NCBI RefSeq assembly: GCF_016798225.1
Contig: NZ_JAEUYX010000002.1
Coordinates: 62,001-126,000 of the forward strand
Reading direction: 5' to 3'
DNA from: Anaerococcus sp. mt242
GTDB taxonomy: Bacteria > Bacillota > Clostridia > Tissierellales > Peptoniphilaceae
Length of the DNA stretch: 64,000 bases
Below the pieces are notes generated by a model. That model made no database searches and was not told the DNA's origin. It worked only from the letters and a program-made list of their open reading frames with translations. Shown piece after piece: positions 26,184 to 35,037 of this stretch (the stretch's first letter is position 1; every line of letters begins with the position of its first letter). The translations under genes and the position numbers were made by a program.

Positions 26184-27548
26184 CTAAAACATAGCTTCTA
26201 CAAAAGATTCTGAGTCAAATTTTTCTAGATTATCGATTCCCTCACCAAGCCCTATATATTTTACAGGTACATCAAGTTCTACTTGTAATGGGAATATTAT
26301 TCCTCCCTTGGCTGTACCATCAAGTTTTGTAAGTATTAGACCTGAAATATCTGTAACATTTTTAAATTCTCTTAACTGATTTACTGCATTTTGACCTGTT
26401 GTTGCATCTAAAACTAAGATGTTTTCACGTGTTGCACTACCAGCATGGGTATCAATTGTTTTGTTTATCTTTTCTAACTCTTTCATCAAGTTTTTCTTAT
26501 TGTGAAGACGTCCTGCTGTATCACAAATCAAAACATCTACATTTTTACTCTTAGCAGATTTTATAGCATCAAATATTACTGCAGATGGATCTGCTCCCTC
26601 GCTATGGGCTATCATTTCAACATTAGATTTATCCGCCCATTCTCCAAGCTGTTCAATAGCCGCTGCCCTAAATGTATCCGCAGCAGCAAACATTACAGAT
26701 TTACCATCTTTTTGTAAGCTATGAGCAAGCTTTCCTATAGTAGTTGTTTTACCAACACCATTAACCCCTATTACAAGTACAATAGCTAGTTCATTTGGTA
26801 CGATATTTAAGTTATTGTTTAGATTATTTTCATCTAGTTTATTTACCATTATCTCTTTTAGAACTGGATATATTTGGTCAGAATCTTTTATACTTTGTCT
26901 TTTTATTTCATCACGCAAATTATCCACTATATTTAAAGTAGAATCCATACCTATATCAGAAGATATTAAGATTTCCTCTAGTTCTTCATAAAGGTCATCA
27001 TCTATTTTAACATTTGCAGTAAATAGATTTTTTATTTGTGAAGAAAATTGATCACGAGTTTTGATTAGTCCTTCTTTTAATCTGTCAAAAAATCCTAGCT
27101 TTTCTTCATTAGACTCATTAAGATTTTCTGTGTAATCTTCCTCAGGATAAGATTCTTGGTCTTGATCATAATCATAAGATAAGTCTTCGGAGTAGTTATC
27201 ATCTTCGTAATTATAATTTAAATTTTCATCATATTCAGAATTAGTATTATCAAAATAAATCGGTTCATCAGATACAGGTCTATCTTCAAAACTATATCCA
27301 TCATCTTTATCTAATTTAGAATAAGAGTCTTTATCTGATCCGGTGGAAGCTGATGGCTCAAAAACTAGTTTTTCCTCATTATTTTCATCGACTGGTATAT
27401 TATCAACTTCTCCTTGATTGTTTTCCATATAAAACTCATCATCGGATAAATTATTTTCTTCTTCAAAATAATTATCTTCATAATTTTCGTCTAAATTCTC
27501 TTCTCTAGCTTCGTCATCTTTTTTCTTTTTTTTAAAAAAATCAAACAT
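26184..27548 (-). CDS. ftsY: Signal recognition particle receptor FtsY
   Basis: 454 aa. A basic start (MFDFFKKKKKDD) leads into a long acidic, Asn/Tyr-rich region (about 15-150), then the N domain and the SRP GTPase: GVNGVGKTTTIGKLA, DTFRAAAIEQL, DTAGRLHNKKNL and LTKLDGTAKGG. FtsY receives SRP-ribosome complexes at the membrane. It is longer than many Firmicute FtsY because of the acidic N-terminus, which resembles the E. coli A domain. It lies 9 nt after priA, with the rpsB promoter right behind it. Confidence 0.96.
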   Translation of the reverse strand: MFDFFKKKKKDDEAREENLDENYEDNYFEEENNLSDDEFYMENNQGEVDNIPVDENNEEKLVFEPSASTGSDKDSYSKLDKDDGYSFEDRPVSDEPIYFDNTNSEYDENLNYNYEDDNYSEDLSYDYDQDQESYPEEDYTENLNESNEEKLGFFDRLKEGLIKTRDQFSSQIKNLFTANVKIDDDLYEELEEILISSDIGMDSTLNIVDNLRDEIKRQSIKDSDQIYPVLKEIMVNKLDENNLNNNLNIVPNELAIVLVIGVNGVGKTTTIGKLAHSLQKDGKSVMFAAADTFRAAAIEQLGEWADKSNVEMIAHSEGADPSAVIFDAIKSAKSKNVDVLICDTAGRLHNKKNLMKELEKINKTIDTHAGSATRENILVLDATTGQNAVNQLREFKNVTDISGLILTKLDGTAKGGIIFPLQVELDVPVKYIGLGEGIDNLEKFDSESFVEAMF

Positions 27549-27557
27549 TTTTGCTCC

Positions 27558-29942
27558 TTAATTTATATTCGTAGGATTTAAGGCTGGAATAAAACTTGTT
27601 TGCTTATATTTATTTATAAATTCATTTCGCAATTTATTTACAGTATCTCGTACAAAATCCAAATCTTTATTCCCGACTTTTATAATAATATTATACCTAT
27701 GTTTATTGTTTATTCTTGATATTTTACAAGGATTTGGACCTATTATTTCTACTTGATCTAAAGCCATAAGTTCATTTCTTAACATTGTAGTAAATTTCCT
27801 TGATATATCAATTGTATTGATTCTATCGGTATCAATAATTTTTATTGTAATTATATTTTTATAAGGTGGATACGAAAAAGCACTTCTTTCAATCAATTCA
27901 TTTTTGTAATAATTAGCATAGTCACTATTTTTTACAGCTTGAATAACGAAATTATCGGGCCTATAGGTTTGTATAATTACTTTTCCTTTTTTCTTATCTC
28001 TACCACTTCTACCAGCCACTTGAGTTAGTAATTGAAAAGTATTTTCTTGAGACCTAAAATCTCCTACATTTAAACTTAGGTCAGCGGAAATAATTCCAAC
28101 AAGAGTCACATTTTTAAAATCCAAACCTTTTGCAATCATTTGCGTTCCTAATAGGATATCAATTTTATTGTTTTTCATACCTTCATACATTTTCTCATAG
28201 GTTGATTTGCTTGTGGCTTTCATACTATCCATACGCATAATATTTGCTTGTGGAAATAAACGTCTTACTTCCTCTTCTAATTTTTCTGTTCCAGCACCAA
28301 ATTCCTTAATTTTTTTAGAATGGCAATTTGGACAAACATTGGGCTGATTTTTGGTTCGCCCGCAATAATGACAAATTAATTTATCTATTTTTTTATGATA
28401 GGTCATCGCCACATCACAAGCTTCACATTTTATAACATAACCGCAAGTCCTACAAAAGGTATAAGAATTATGACCTATTTTATTTAGAAATAGGATAGTT
28501 TGCTCTTTTTTTTCTAGATTATTTCTTATTTCTTCTTGTAATTTATAGCTAAGTACTGAATAATTAGAATTTTTAAGCTCATCTTTCAGGTCTATAACTT
28601 CTATATCTGGTAGATTGTTATTTACTCTTTTGTGTAAATGGATTATTTCATATTCCCCATTTTGAGTTCTACTCATGGTATTTATTGATGGAGTAGCTGA
28701 AGCTAATATCAAATTGCAATTATTGTAATTAGCTCTAAATTTAGCTATCTCATCGGTATGATATTTGGGATCTTGTGATGAAATGTATGAGTTATCATGT
28801 TCTTCATCTATAATTATTATTCCTAAATTTTTAAATGGTGCAAATATGGCAGATCTTGCACCGATCGCAATCTTTACTTCGCCATTATTTATCATTCGCC
28901 ATTGATCAAATCTTTCGCTTGGAGTAAGTCTAGAATGAATTATTGCGATTTTTTCATCAAAACGCCCTTTAAATCTTTCAATTGTTTGAGGAGTTAGTGA
29001 TATTTCCGGAACGAGTATTATTGCTTCTTTGCCCTGGTTAATTATTTCTTCTACCATTTGTAAAAATATTTCTGTCTTACCTGATCCAGTAACACCAAAC
29101 AGTAAAAAATGGCCAGCAGGATTTGATTTTATTTTTTTAAAAGCTGATAGCTGCTCATCATTTAGGGTGAACTTCTTATATTTATTATAATTGCTGGTAA
29201 TTTCTTTTTTTGATTCGCGTTTTATAATTTCAACTATTCCTTTTTTAACCAAAGCATTTAGGCTAGATTTTGCTGCTTGTGTATCCCTTAATACTTTAAG
29301 AAGATTACTTTCACCATGTTTTCTTAGATAATCAATTATAGCCATTTGCTTACTTGCATTTGCATTTAAGGAAATATTCTTACCAGTTAAAAATACAAAC
29401 TCATCATATCGAACATTGTGAGTGTTTTTTATATCGTATGAAATTCCAATTTTACCTTCATCAACTAAATTAAATATTTGTTCCTTAATTTCACCAAAAT
29501 TATTAGTGATCTCCGCCATGGTCTTGCTTTTTTTTAAGAAATTTAAAATTTCAGAATCTTCATCAGATTTTGAATAATAGAAAGTTTTTATATTTTTAAT
29601 ATCGGTTGGTGGCATTACCTGTTTTAATGACGCTTGGATTGGGGACATGTAAGTTTCGCTCATAAAAAAGGCTAAATCCATTAACTCATCTGAAATTAGC
29701 CTTTTATCATCGATGATTTCTAAAATATCCTTTATTTCATAATCAACATCTATATCTTCAATCATCTCATAAACAAACATCTCATAAACAAAAGCAACGC
29801 TAGTTTTGTTTCCCCTGCCAAAAGGAACTATAACTCTCATTGCTATGTCTATTTTATTATTAAATTTTTCTGGTATATGATAGGTAAAGCTACGATTTAA
29901 AAATCTACTTTTGCTATCAATTATTACTTTTGCGTAAATAAT
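27558..29942 (-). CDS. priA: Primosomal protein N' (PriA), probable ATT start
   Basis: PriA restarts stalled replication forks. Walker A is GVTGSGKTEIF, the box II motif is DEEHDNSY, and a zinc-binding block has paired cysteines (CRTCGY, CEAC, CHYCGR, CPNCHS). The first ATG is at 29840, but the frame stays open upstream and encodes a good PriA N-terminus (YAKVIIDSKSRFLNRSFTY...) back to just after the coaBC stop. No ATG, GTG or TTG lies there; two ATT codons (29942, 29939) follow an AGGTGAT site, so I place the start there (794 aa). A 15-bp tandem repeat lies near the N-terminus. Confidence 0.92.
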   Translation of the reverse strand: MIYAKVIIDSKSRFLNRSFTYHIPEKFNNKIDIAMRVIVPFGRGNKTSVAFVYEMFVYEMIEDIDVDYEIKDILEIIDDKRLISDELMDLAFFMSETYMSPIQASLKQVMPPTDIKNIKTFYYSKSDEDSEILNFLKKSKTMAEITNNFGEIKEQIFNLVDEGKIGISYDIKNTHNVRYDEFVFLTGKNISLNANASKQMAIIDYLRKHGESNLLKVLRDTQAAKSSLNALVKKGIVEIIKRESKKEITSNYNKYKKFTLNDEQLSAFKKIKSNPAGHFLLFGVTGSGKTEIFLQMVEEIINQGKEAIILVPEISLTPQTIERFKGRFDEKIAIIHSRLTPSERFDQWRMINNGEVKIAIGARSAIFAPFKNLGIIIIDEEHDNSYISSQDPKYHTDEIAKFRANYNNCNLILASATPSINTMSRTQNGEYEIIHLHKRVNNNLPDIEVIDLKDELKNSNYSVLSYKLQEEIRNNLEKKEQTILFLNKIGHNSYTFCRTCGYVIKCEACDVAMTYHKKIDKLICHYCGRTKNQPNVCPNCHSKKIKEFGAGTEKLEEEVRRLFPQANIMRMDSMKATSKSTYEKMYEGMKNNKIDILLGTQMIAKGLDFKNVTLVGIISADLSLNVGDFRSQENTFQLLTQVAGRSGRDKKKGKVIIQTYRPDNFVIQAVKNSDYANYYKNELIERSAFSYPPYKNIITIKIIDTDRINTIDISRKFTTMLRNELMALDQVEIIGPNPCKISRINNKHRYNIIIKVGNKDLDFVRDTVNKLRNEFINKYKQTSFIPALNPTNIN
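29763..29792 (-). repeat. 15-bp tandem duplication inside priA
   Basis: The unit catctcataaacaaa (+ strand) occurs twice in tandem. In the protein it doubles the pentapeptide FVYEM in the N-terminal DNA-binding domain and keeps the frame. Confidence 0.9.
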
Positions 29943-29943
29943 A

Positions 29944-31116
29944 TCACCTAACTAAATCTAAGATATTGTTTGCAAGTTCTATCTTAGTCATCTTTTCTAA
30001 ATTTTTTACCCCATCATGGGATATTATACTTGCGATATTGGTATCAGCGTTAAAACCTGCACCTTCTTTAGTAAGATCATTTGCTATTATATAGTCAGCA
30101 TTTTTCTTATTCAGTTTCTTATTTGCATTTTCTATTAGATCATCGGTTTCTGCCGCAAATCCTATTACAGTTTGGTTTTTCTTTTTATTGCCAAAATATT
30201 TTAAAATATCAATATTTTCTATAAATTCCATTTGTAAATTTTGACCAGATTTTTTAATTTTTCTATCACTTACAACGCTAGATTTATAATCCACAGGCGC
30301 AGCAGCCATGATTAATGCATCAGCATCATCAAAATTTTTATCAATAGCATTTTTCATTTCTTCGTTTGTAGTAACTTCAATGCGATTGATACCCTTAATT
30401 TCAAAGGGTTTTACGGGACCTGATACTAAAACTACTTCCGCTCCACGTTTTTTAGCTTCATTAGCAATATTATATCCCATTTTGCCACTAGAATGATTTG
30501 TAATATATCTAACAAAATCTATAGGCTCAACGGTAGGTCCTGCTGAGACGATGATTTTCTTGCCCTTTAAATCTTTTTCTGTAAAATAATCTTCAAGATA
30601 TTCAACAATATTTTCAGGTTCTTCCATCCTACCATCGCCTACTGTGTTACAAGCGAGAACTCCAGATTCTGGAGCAATCACCTTTACGCCATATGATTTT
30701 AAAGTTTCAATATTTTTTTGCGTTGCAGGATTTAACAGCATTTGGGTATTCATAGATGGAGCTATAATAACATCTTTCTTACAAGCTAAGTAAGAAGCTG
30801 TAAGAAAATTATCCGAAATACCATTAGCCATCTTTCCAATTGTGCTTGCTGTCGCTGGTGCAATTAACATAATATCTGCCCATTTTGGCAAATCTATATG
30901 GTGCACACTTTCATGATGGCCTTCCCACATATCAGTGTAGACCTTACATCTGCCCATTGTTTCAAAAGATAATGGTGAAATAAATTCGGTTGCAGCTGGT
31001 GTCATAATTATGCTTAAATTAACATTCTTTTTTTTTAGTCTAGAGCATAGTTCCAATACTTTATAGCTTGCAATACCACCAGATACACCTAGTAAAATAT
31101 TTTTATTTTCAATCAT
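29944..31116 (-). CDS. coaBC: Bifunctional phosphopantothenoylcysteine decarboxylase/synthetase CoaBC
   Basis: 390 aa. The N-terminal CoaC flavoprotein half has GVSGGIASYK, the active-site His in SVHHIDLPKWAD, PSMNTQML and the Cys in LACNTVGDGRM. The CoaB half has VSAGPTVEPIDFVRYITN, SSGKMGY and AAAPVDY. It makes phosphopantetheine on the way to coenzyme A. The start overlaps rpoZ by 4 nt. Its TGA lies within the AGGTGAT that probably primes priA translation. Confidence 0.96.
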   Translation of the reverse strand: MIENKNILLGVSGGIASYKVLELCSRLKKKNVNLSIIMTPAATEFISPLSFETMGRCKVYTDMWEGHHESVHHIDLPKWADIMLIAPATASTIGKMANGISDNFLTASYLACKKDVIIAPSMNTQMLLNPATQKNIETLKSYGVKVIAPESGVLACNTVGDGRMEEPENIVEYLEDYFTEKDLKGKKIIVSAGPTVEPIDFVRYITNHSSGKMGYNIANEAKKRGAEVVLVSGPVKPFEIKGINRIEVTTNEEMKNAIDKNFDDADALIMAAAPVDYKSSVVSDRKIKKSGQNLQMEFIENIDILKYFGNKKKNQTVIGFAAETDDLIENANKKLNKKNADYIIANDLTKEGAGFNADTNIASIISHDGVKNLEKMTKIELANNILDLVR

Positions 31117-31298
31117 TTCTTAGATACTTTACCCTCAATAACTTCATTTAATGCTTGAGTTACTGGTTTTGCTTCAATGTGGTTTGTTAATGGAGCTGAT
31201 CCACTTACAATTCTTCTAGCTCTTTTTGAGACCATCATGCAGATATCGTATCTACTTGGGCTAATTTCTGATAATTTTTTAAAAGATGGATTATTCAT
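31113..31298 (-). CDS. rpoZ: RNA polymerase omega subunit
   Basis: 61 aa. Typical omega features are SPSRYDICMMVSKRARRIV and the following NHIEAKPVTQALNEV. It is a small assembly subunit of RNA polymerase. It overlaps gmk by 8 nt and coaBC by 4 nt, the usual gmk-rpoZ-coaBC arrangement of Firmicutes. Confidence 0.95.
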   Translation of the reverse strand: MNNPSFKKLSEISPSRYDICMMVSKRARRIVSGSAPLTNHIEAKPVTQALNEVIEGKVSKK

Positions 31299-31899
31299 CT
31301 AAAATCTCCTTTATGTCAAAATCTTCTTCTCTAAATACTTTATGCTTTTCAGCATTTATTATCTCATTTACTGAATTTATAGCTGAGTTAATATGATCGT
31401 TTATTACTAAATAGTCATAATACTTGATATATTCTAGCTCTTTACGCGCGTTTTTCATTCTTAGATTTATATCATTTTCGGTTTCAGTACCACGTCCAAC
31501 AATTCGGTTTTTAAGTTCTGATAAGCTTGGGGGCGCCAAAAATATGAAGACTGCATTTTCGGTATTCTGCTTTACATTTACCGCACCTTGGACATCTATT
31601 TCTAATACAACTATCTTCCCTTGATTAATTTTTTTGTCAATAAAATCTTTAGGTGTACCATAATAATTATTATGTACATGGGCATATTCCAAGAACTTGC
31701 CCTCATCGATCATTTGCTTAAACTCTTCATGTGTCTTATAAAAATAAGAAACCCCTTCTATTTCCCCATCTCTTTTATCACGAGTGGTTGCAGAAACAGA
31801 ATAAACTAGGTTTTTTTGTGTGTTCATAAGATCGTGAAGAACTGTACCCTTACCTACTCCAGATGGACCAGATATGACTAATAAAAAACCTTTCTTCAT
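31291..31899 (-). CDS. gmk: Guanylate kinase
   Basis: 202 aa. P-loop SGPSGVGKGTV, the GMP-binding YSVSATTRDKRDGE and YYGTPKDFID segments are all present. It phosphorylates GMP to GDP and is the first gene of the gmk-rpoZ-coaBC-priA-ftsY unit. AAGGAGG precedes the ATG. It is divergent from rqcH. Confidence 0.97.
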   Translation of the reverse strand: MKKGFLLVISGPSGVGKGTVLHDLMNTQKNLVYSVSATTRDKRDGEIEGVSYFYKTHEEFKQMIDEGKFLEYAHVHNNYYGTPKDFIDKKINQGKIVVLEIDVQGAVNVKQNTENAVFIFLAPPSLSELKNRIVGRGTETENDINLRMKNARKELEYIKYYDYLVINDHINSAINSVNEIINAEKHKVFREEDFDIKEILDE

Positions 31900-31919
31900 T
31901 ACGCCTCCTTATTATAAAT

Positions 31920-31947
31920 ATTTTACTTTTATGCCCCCTTATTACAA
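31920..31947 (-). promoter_or_regulatory. gmk operon promoter
   Basis: On the minus strand TTGTAA (31947-31942) and TAAAAT (31925-31920) are 16 nt apart, upstream of the gmk ribosome binding site. Confidence 0.55.
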
Positions 31948-31960
31948 GTAATAAAAAAAG

Positions 31961-31966
31961 TATAAT
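31961..31966 (+). promoter_or_regulatory. -10 element of rqcH
   Basis: TATAAT at 31961-31966 precedes GAGGTGA (31973-31979) and the rqcH ATG at 31986. The -35 is weak. Confidence 0.5.
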
Positions 31967-31985
31967 AAATATGAGGTGACTAATT

Positions 31986-33728
31986 ATGACATATGATGGA
32001 ATAGTAACAAGAAAAATAGTAAACGAGTTAAATGCAAAGCTTTTGGGAGGCAAAATTCAAAAAATCACCCAACCTTCTAAAAATGATATAGTTTTTAATG
32101 TTTACTCAATGGGTTCTAGTTATAAATTGTTAATAAGTGCAAACAATAATGAAGCTAGGATAAATTTAACAGAAAAAAAATATGAAAATCCAGATACTCC
32201 CCCAAATTTTACTATGGTTTTAAGAAAACATATTAACCAGGGAAAAATAATTGATATATCCCAAAAAGGATTAGACAGAGTTGTAATTTTTTCTATAAGT
32301 TCTATAGATGAAATGGGTTTTGATACTAGTAAGAAACTTATAGTAGAAATCATGGGAAAATACTCAAATATTATTCTAACTGATGAGAATTATAAAATCA
32401 TTGACTCTATAAAAAGAGTTAGTGATACTATGTCCTCTGTAAGGCAATTACTTCCTGGTTTAAAATATGAATTTGTTGAAGATGATAAATACGATATAAC
32501 AGATCCTAATTTTTCCTATGATATAAAAAAATTAGACCAAAAACTTCCTGACAACGCAAAGCCTGATAAGATTTTTCATAAAACTTATACTGGGTTTTCA
32601 CCAATCGTAGGAAAAGAGATAGCATACCGAGCAGGCATCGATCAGAGAATTAGCTGGGGATTAGTTAGTGAAGATGAAAAAGAAAGAATGAATGATATTT
32701 TATATGAGATAAGAGATAATATTGCAAGTCAAAATCTTTGTGCTTATTCATATAAAAGTGATAAAAAAATCAAAGAGTTTCATACTCTAGATTTAACTCA
32801 TTTAGATTATGAAAAAGAAAAATATAGTCTCATGAGTGAAGCAATAGATGAATTTTTTGATGTTAATAAAACTCATGATAGATTAAATCAAATGAAGACT
32901 GACTATATCAAGAAAGTAAATTCACATAAAAAAACAACACAAAAGAAAATAAATATTTTAAATGATAATATATTAAACGAATCAAAAATAGAGCCATTAC
33001 GAAAAAATGGAGATTTATTATCGGCTAATGTTCATAGGATTAAAAAAGGTGACAAAGAAATATTTTTAAACGACTTTTATGAAGAAAATAAAGAAGTAAA
33101 GATTGACCTAGATCCTTTAAAGACACCTTGGGAAAATGCTGAAGGCTTTTATAACAAGGCAAAAAAAATTAAAAATTCTGTAAACTATGCAAGAAAAGAT
33201 CTTCCAAAACAAAAAGATTATCTAAACTATCTAAATCAATTGATAGATTTTATAAATAGATCAAATAGCATAGATGATTTAAATGATATACGTGATGAGA
33301 TGATTGAGAATCATATTATTAAAAAGACATCAAAGCATAAGATTAAAAACAAAAAGTCTAAACCATATCATTTTGTAACAAAAAATAATTCAGATATTTA
33401 TGTAGGTAAAAATAGTAGTCAAAATGATTATTTAACTTTAAAGTTAGCTAATAAAGATGACTTATGGTTTCATGTTAAAGATCTTCCAGGTAGCCATGTC
33501 ATCTTAAGATCTGAGAATATAAACGATGATGATATTTTAATAGCAGCATATCTTGCCGCTAATAATTCATCAATTAGTAGTGAAGAAAAAATTGATGTAG
33601 ATTATACTGAGAAAAAAAATGTAAATAAAGCTAAGGGTGCAAAGCCTGGTATGGTCTATTATGAAAATTTTAATACTATAACCATAGATACAAACGCTGA
33701 CCTAAGCGAAAAATACAAGGAAATTTAA
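31986..33728 (+). CDS. rqcH: RqcH-type NFACT protein (ribosome-associated quality control)
   Basis: 580 aa. NFACT-N begins MTYDGIVTRKIVNEL; D97-R98 (GLDRVVIF) match the DR motif needed for alanine tailing in B. subtilis RqcH. A central coiled coil (about 290-430) leads to the NFACT-R domain with NDYLTLKLANKDDLWFHVKD and GSHVIL. The protein binds obstructed 50S subunits and directs C-terminal alanine tails on stalled chains for degradation. Older annotation calls it fibronectin-binding protein A N-terminal. It is transcribed alone, divergent from gmk. Confidence 0.93.
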   Translation: MTYDGIVTRKIVNELNAKLLGGKIQKITQPSKNDIVFNVYSMGSSYKLLISANNNEARINLTEKKYENPDTPPNFTMVLRKHINQGKIIDISQKGLDRVVIFSISSIDEMGFDTSKKLIVEIMGKYSNIILTDENYKIIDSIKRVSDTMSSVRQLLPGLKYEFVEDDKYDITDPNFSYDIKKLDQKLPDNAKPDKIFHKTYTGFSPIVGKEIAYRAGIDQRISWGLVSEDEKERMNDILYEIRDNIASQNLCAYSYKSDKKIKEFHTLDLTHLDYEKEKYSLMSEAIDEFFDVNKTHDRLNQMKTDYIKKVNSHKKTTQKKINILNDNILNESKIEPLRKNGDLLSANVHRIKKGDKEIFLNDFYEENKEVKIDLDPLKTPWENAEGFYNKAKKIKNSVNYARKDLPKQKDYLNYLNQLIDFINRSNSIDDLNDIRDEMIENHIIKKTSKHKIKNKKSKPYHFVTKNNSDIYVGKNSSQNDYLTLKLANKDDLWFHVKDLPGSHVILRSENINDDDILIAAYLAANNSSISSEEKIDVDYTEKKNVNKAKGAKPGMVYYENFNTITIDTNADLSEKYKEI

Positions 33729-33770
33729 AAAACCGGTTCTTTATTTCAAGTCCCGGTTTTGTTTTTATTT
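33729..33770. terminator. Bidirectional terminator between rqcH and hup
   Basis: AAAACCGG (33729-33736) and CCGGTTTT (33753-33760) form an 8-bp stem with a 16-nt loop and T-rich flanks on both strands. Confidence 0.8.
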
Positions 33771-33775
33771 AGATA

Positions 33776-34054
33776 TTATTTATTAACTGCTTCTTTTAAA
33801 GTTTTACCAGCTTTAAATACTGGAGCTTTTGATGCTGGAATTTTGATAACTTCGTCAGGTTTTCTTGGATTTCTACCTTCACGTGCTTTTCTGTCTCTTG
33901 TTTCAAATGTTCCAAATCCAACTAATTGAACTTTTTCACCTTCTGTTAAGGCTTCAGTAATTGTTTCTATCATAGCATTTAGTGCTTTTTCAGATTCGCT
34001 TTTTTTAAGACCACTTTTTTCTGAAATGCTAACTAATAATTCTGATTTATTCAT
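33776..34054 (-). CDS. hup: HU-type DNA-binding protein
   Basis: 92 aa, full-length HU. It has MNKSELLVSISEKSGL, the GFGTFETRDRKAREGRNPRK arm that wraps DNA, and the closing KAGKTLKEAVN. It is a nucleoid-packing homodimer. AGGAGG precedes the ATG, and a near-consensus promoter lies at 34102-34130, which fits high expression. Confidence 0.97.
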   Translation of the reverse strand: MNKSELLVSISEKSGLKKSESEKALNAMIETITEALTEGEKVQLVGFGTFETRDRKAREGRNPRKPDEVIKIPASKAPVFKAGKTLKEAVNK

Positions 34055-34101
34055 ATTTCCTCCTATAAATCAATAAATAATTCTGTTTAACTCTAATTTT
34101 G

Positions 34102-34130
34102 ATTATACAAAATAATTCATGATTTTTCAA
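34102..34130 (-). promoter_or_regulatory. hup promoter
   Basis: TTGAAA (34130-34125) and TATAAT (34107-34102) on the minus strand are exactly 17 nt apart; the best sigma-A match in the window. Confidence 0.8.
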
Positions 34131-34137
34131 GCTTTTA

Positions 34138-35037
34138 TTAAGTAAACAGCCTAATTTTAGACTTTTTTGTCAGTTTATTAAGATATTCTTCATATTTCTT
34201 TTTTAAATACAAATCTTTGACATTGATTAACAATTCATTTTCATTTTCGTTATAAGAATTAACCATAAGTATCATATATTTCCCATTATGCTCAAATATT
34301 TCGCTTACCTTATCTTTTTCTTTTACACCTGATTCTTTAAATATAGGATCATCTTCATATATAAATTCTGAATTAATGACCTCATAATTTTTTATTGGGT
34401 TATATAAAAAAGATTTAAAGTCTTCTGCTGAACTTATTTTATCATAAACTTTCTCAGTTTCATTCTTATCATCGAAAACTAATACATTGTACTTATATTG
34501 TTTTTGATACTTTTCATTAGATTTATAAAATTCTAAAATTTCACTATCCTTTATCCCGCTATGGGATATGAAATAATTGTAATGTTGATTTCTAAGTGAA
34601 TCATTATAAAGTATCTGGTTAAAACTATTTTCATCAACTCCAACAGCTTTTATATTAGCTTTTAAAGAGTCTTTACCGCCTAGATTTTCTTCTAGAGTAG
34701 TTTTAAGGGAGTTTGCAGCATTATCATCAACTTTAACTCCATTTGATTTAAGATCATTTATCATTACTTGATCTTTTATCATAGAGTCAATCAATTCATT
34801 TTCAAGAACATCATTATTTGTTTTATTTCTATCTATCTCCTGATCAAGATATTCTTCGCCATATTTTTTAGAATAGTACTTTTGATAAAAATCTAGTTCA
34901 TTTAAATATGCTTCATTAGTTATAGGTACACCATCAACAAGCGCAATATCATCCTTGTTTTGAGGCTGATTTGTGCATGCTGATAAATTAATTATTAAAA
35001 CTGCTGATAAGACAACCTTAATTATTTTTGTTTTCAT
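34138..35037 (-). CDS. Lipoprotein, SurA/PrsA N-terminal-like, no parvulin domain
   Basis: 299 aa. The signal peptide ends in a lipobox (INLSAC, lipidated Cys about residue 21). The body begins IALVDGVPITNEAYLNELDF, like the chaperone domain of PrsA/SurA proteins, and is mostly helical and charged. I do not see the parvulin core (no HIL... block or GGALG-like loop) that the neighbouring gene has. It is therefore likely a foldase-related chaperone without isomerase activity. It overlaps the upstream prsA-like gene by 20 nt. Confidence 0.85.
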   Translation of the reverse strand: MKTKIIKVVLSAVLIINLSACTNQPQNKDDIALVDGVPITNEAYLNELDFYQKYYSKKYGEEYLDQEIDRNKTNNDVLENELIDSMIKDQVMINDLKSNGVKVDDNAANSLKTTLEENLGGKDSLKANIKAVGVDENSFNQILYNDSLRNQHYNYFISHSGIKDSEILEFYKSNEKYQKQYKYNVLVFDDKNETEKVYDKISSAEDFKSFLYNPIKNYEVINSEFIYEDDPIFKESGVKEKDKVSEIFEHNGKYMILMVNSYNENENELLINVKDLYLKKKYEEYLNKLTKKSKIRLFT

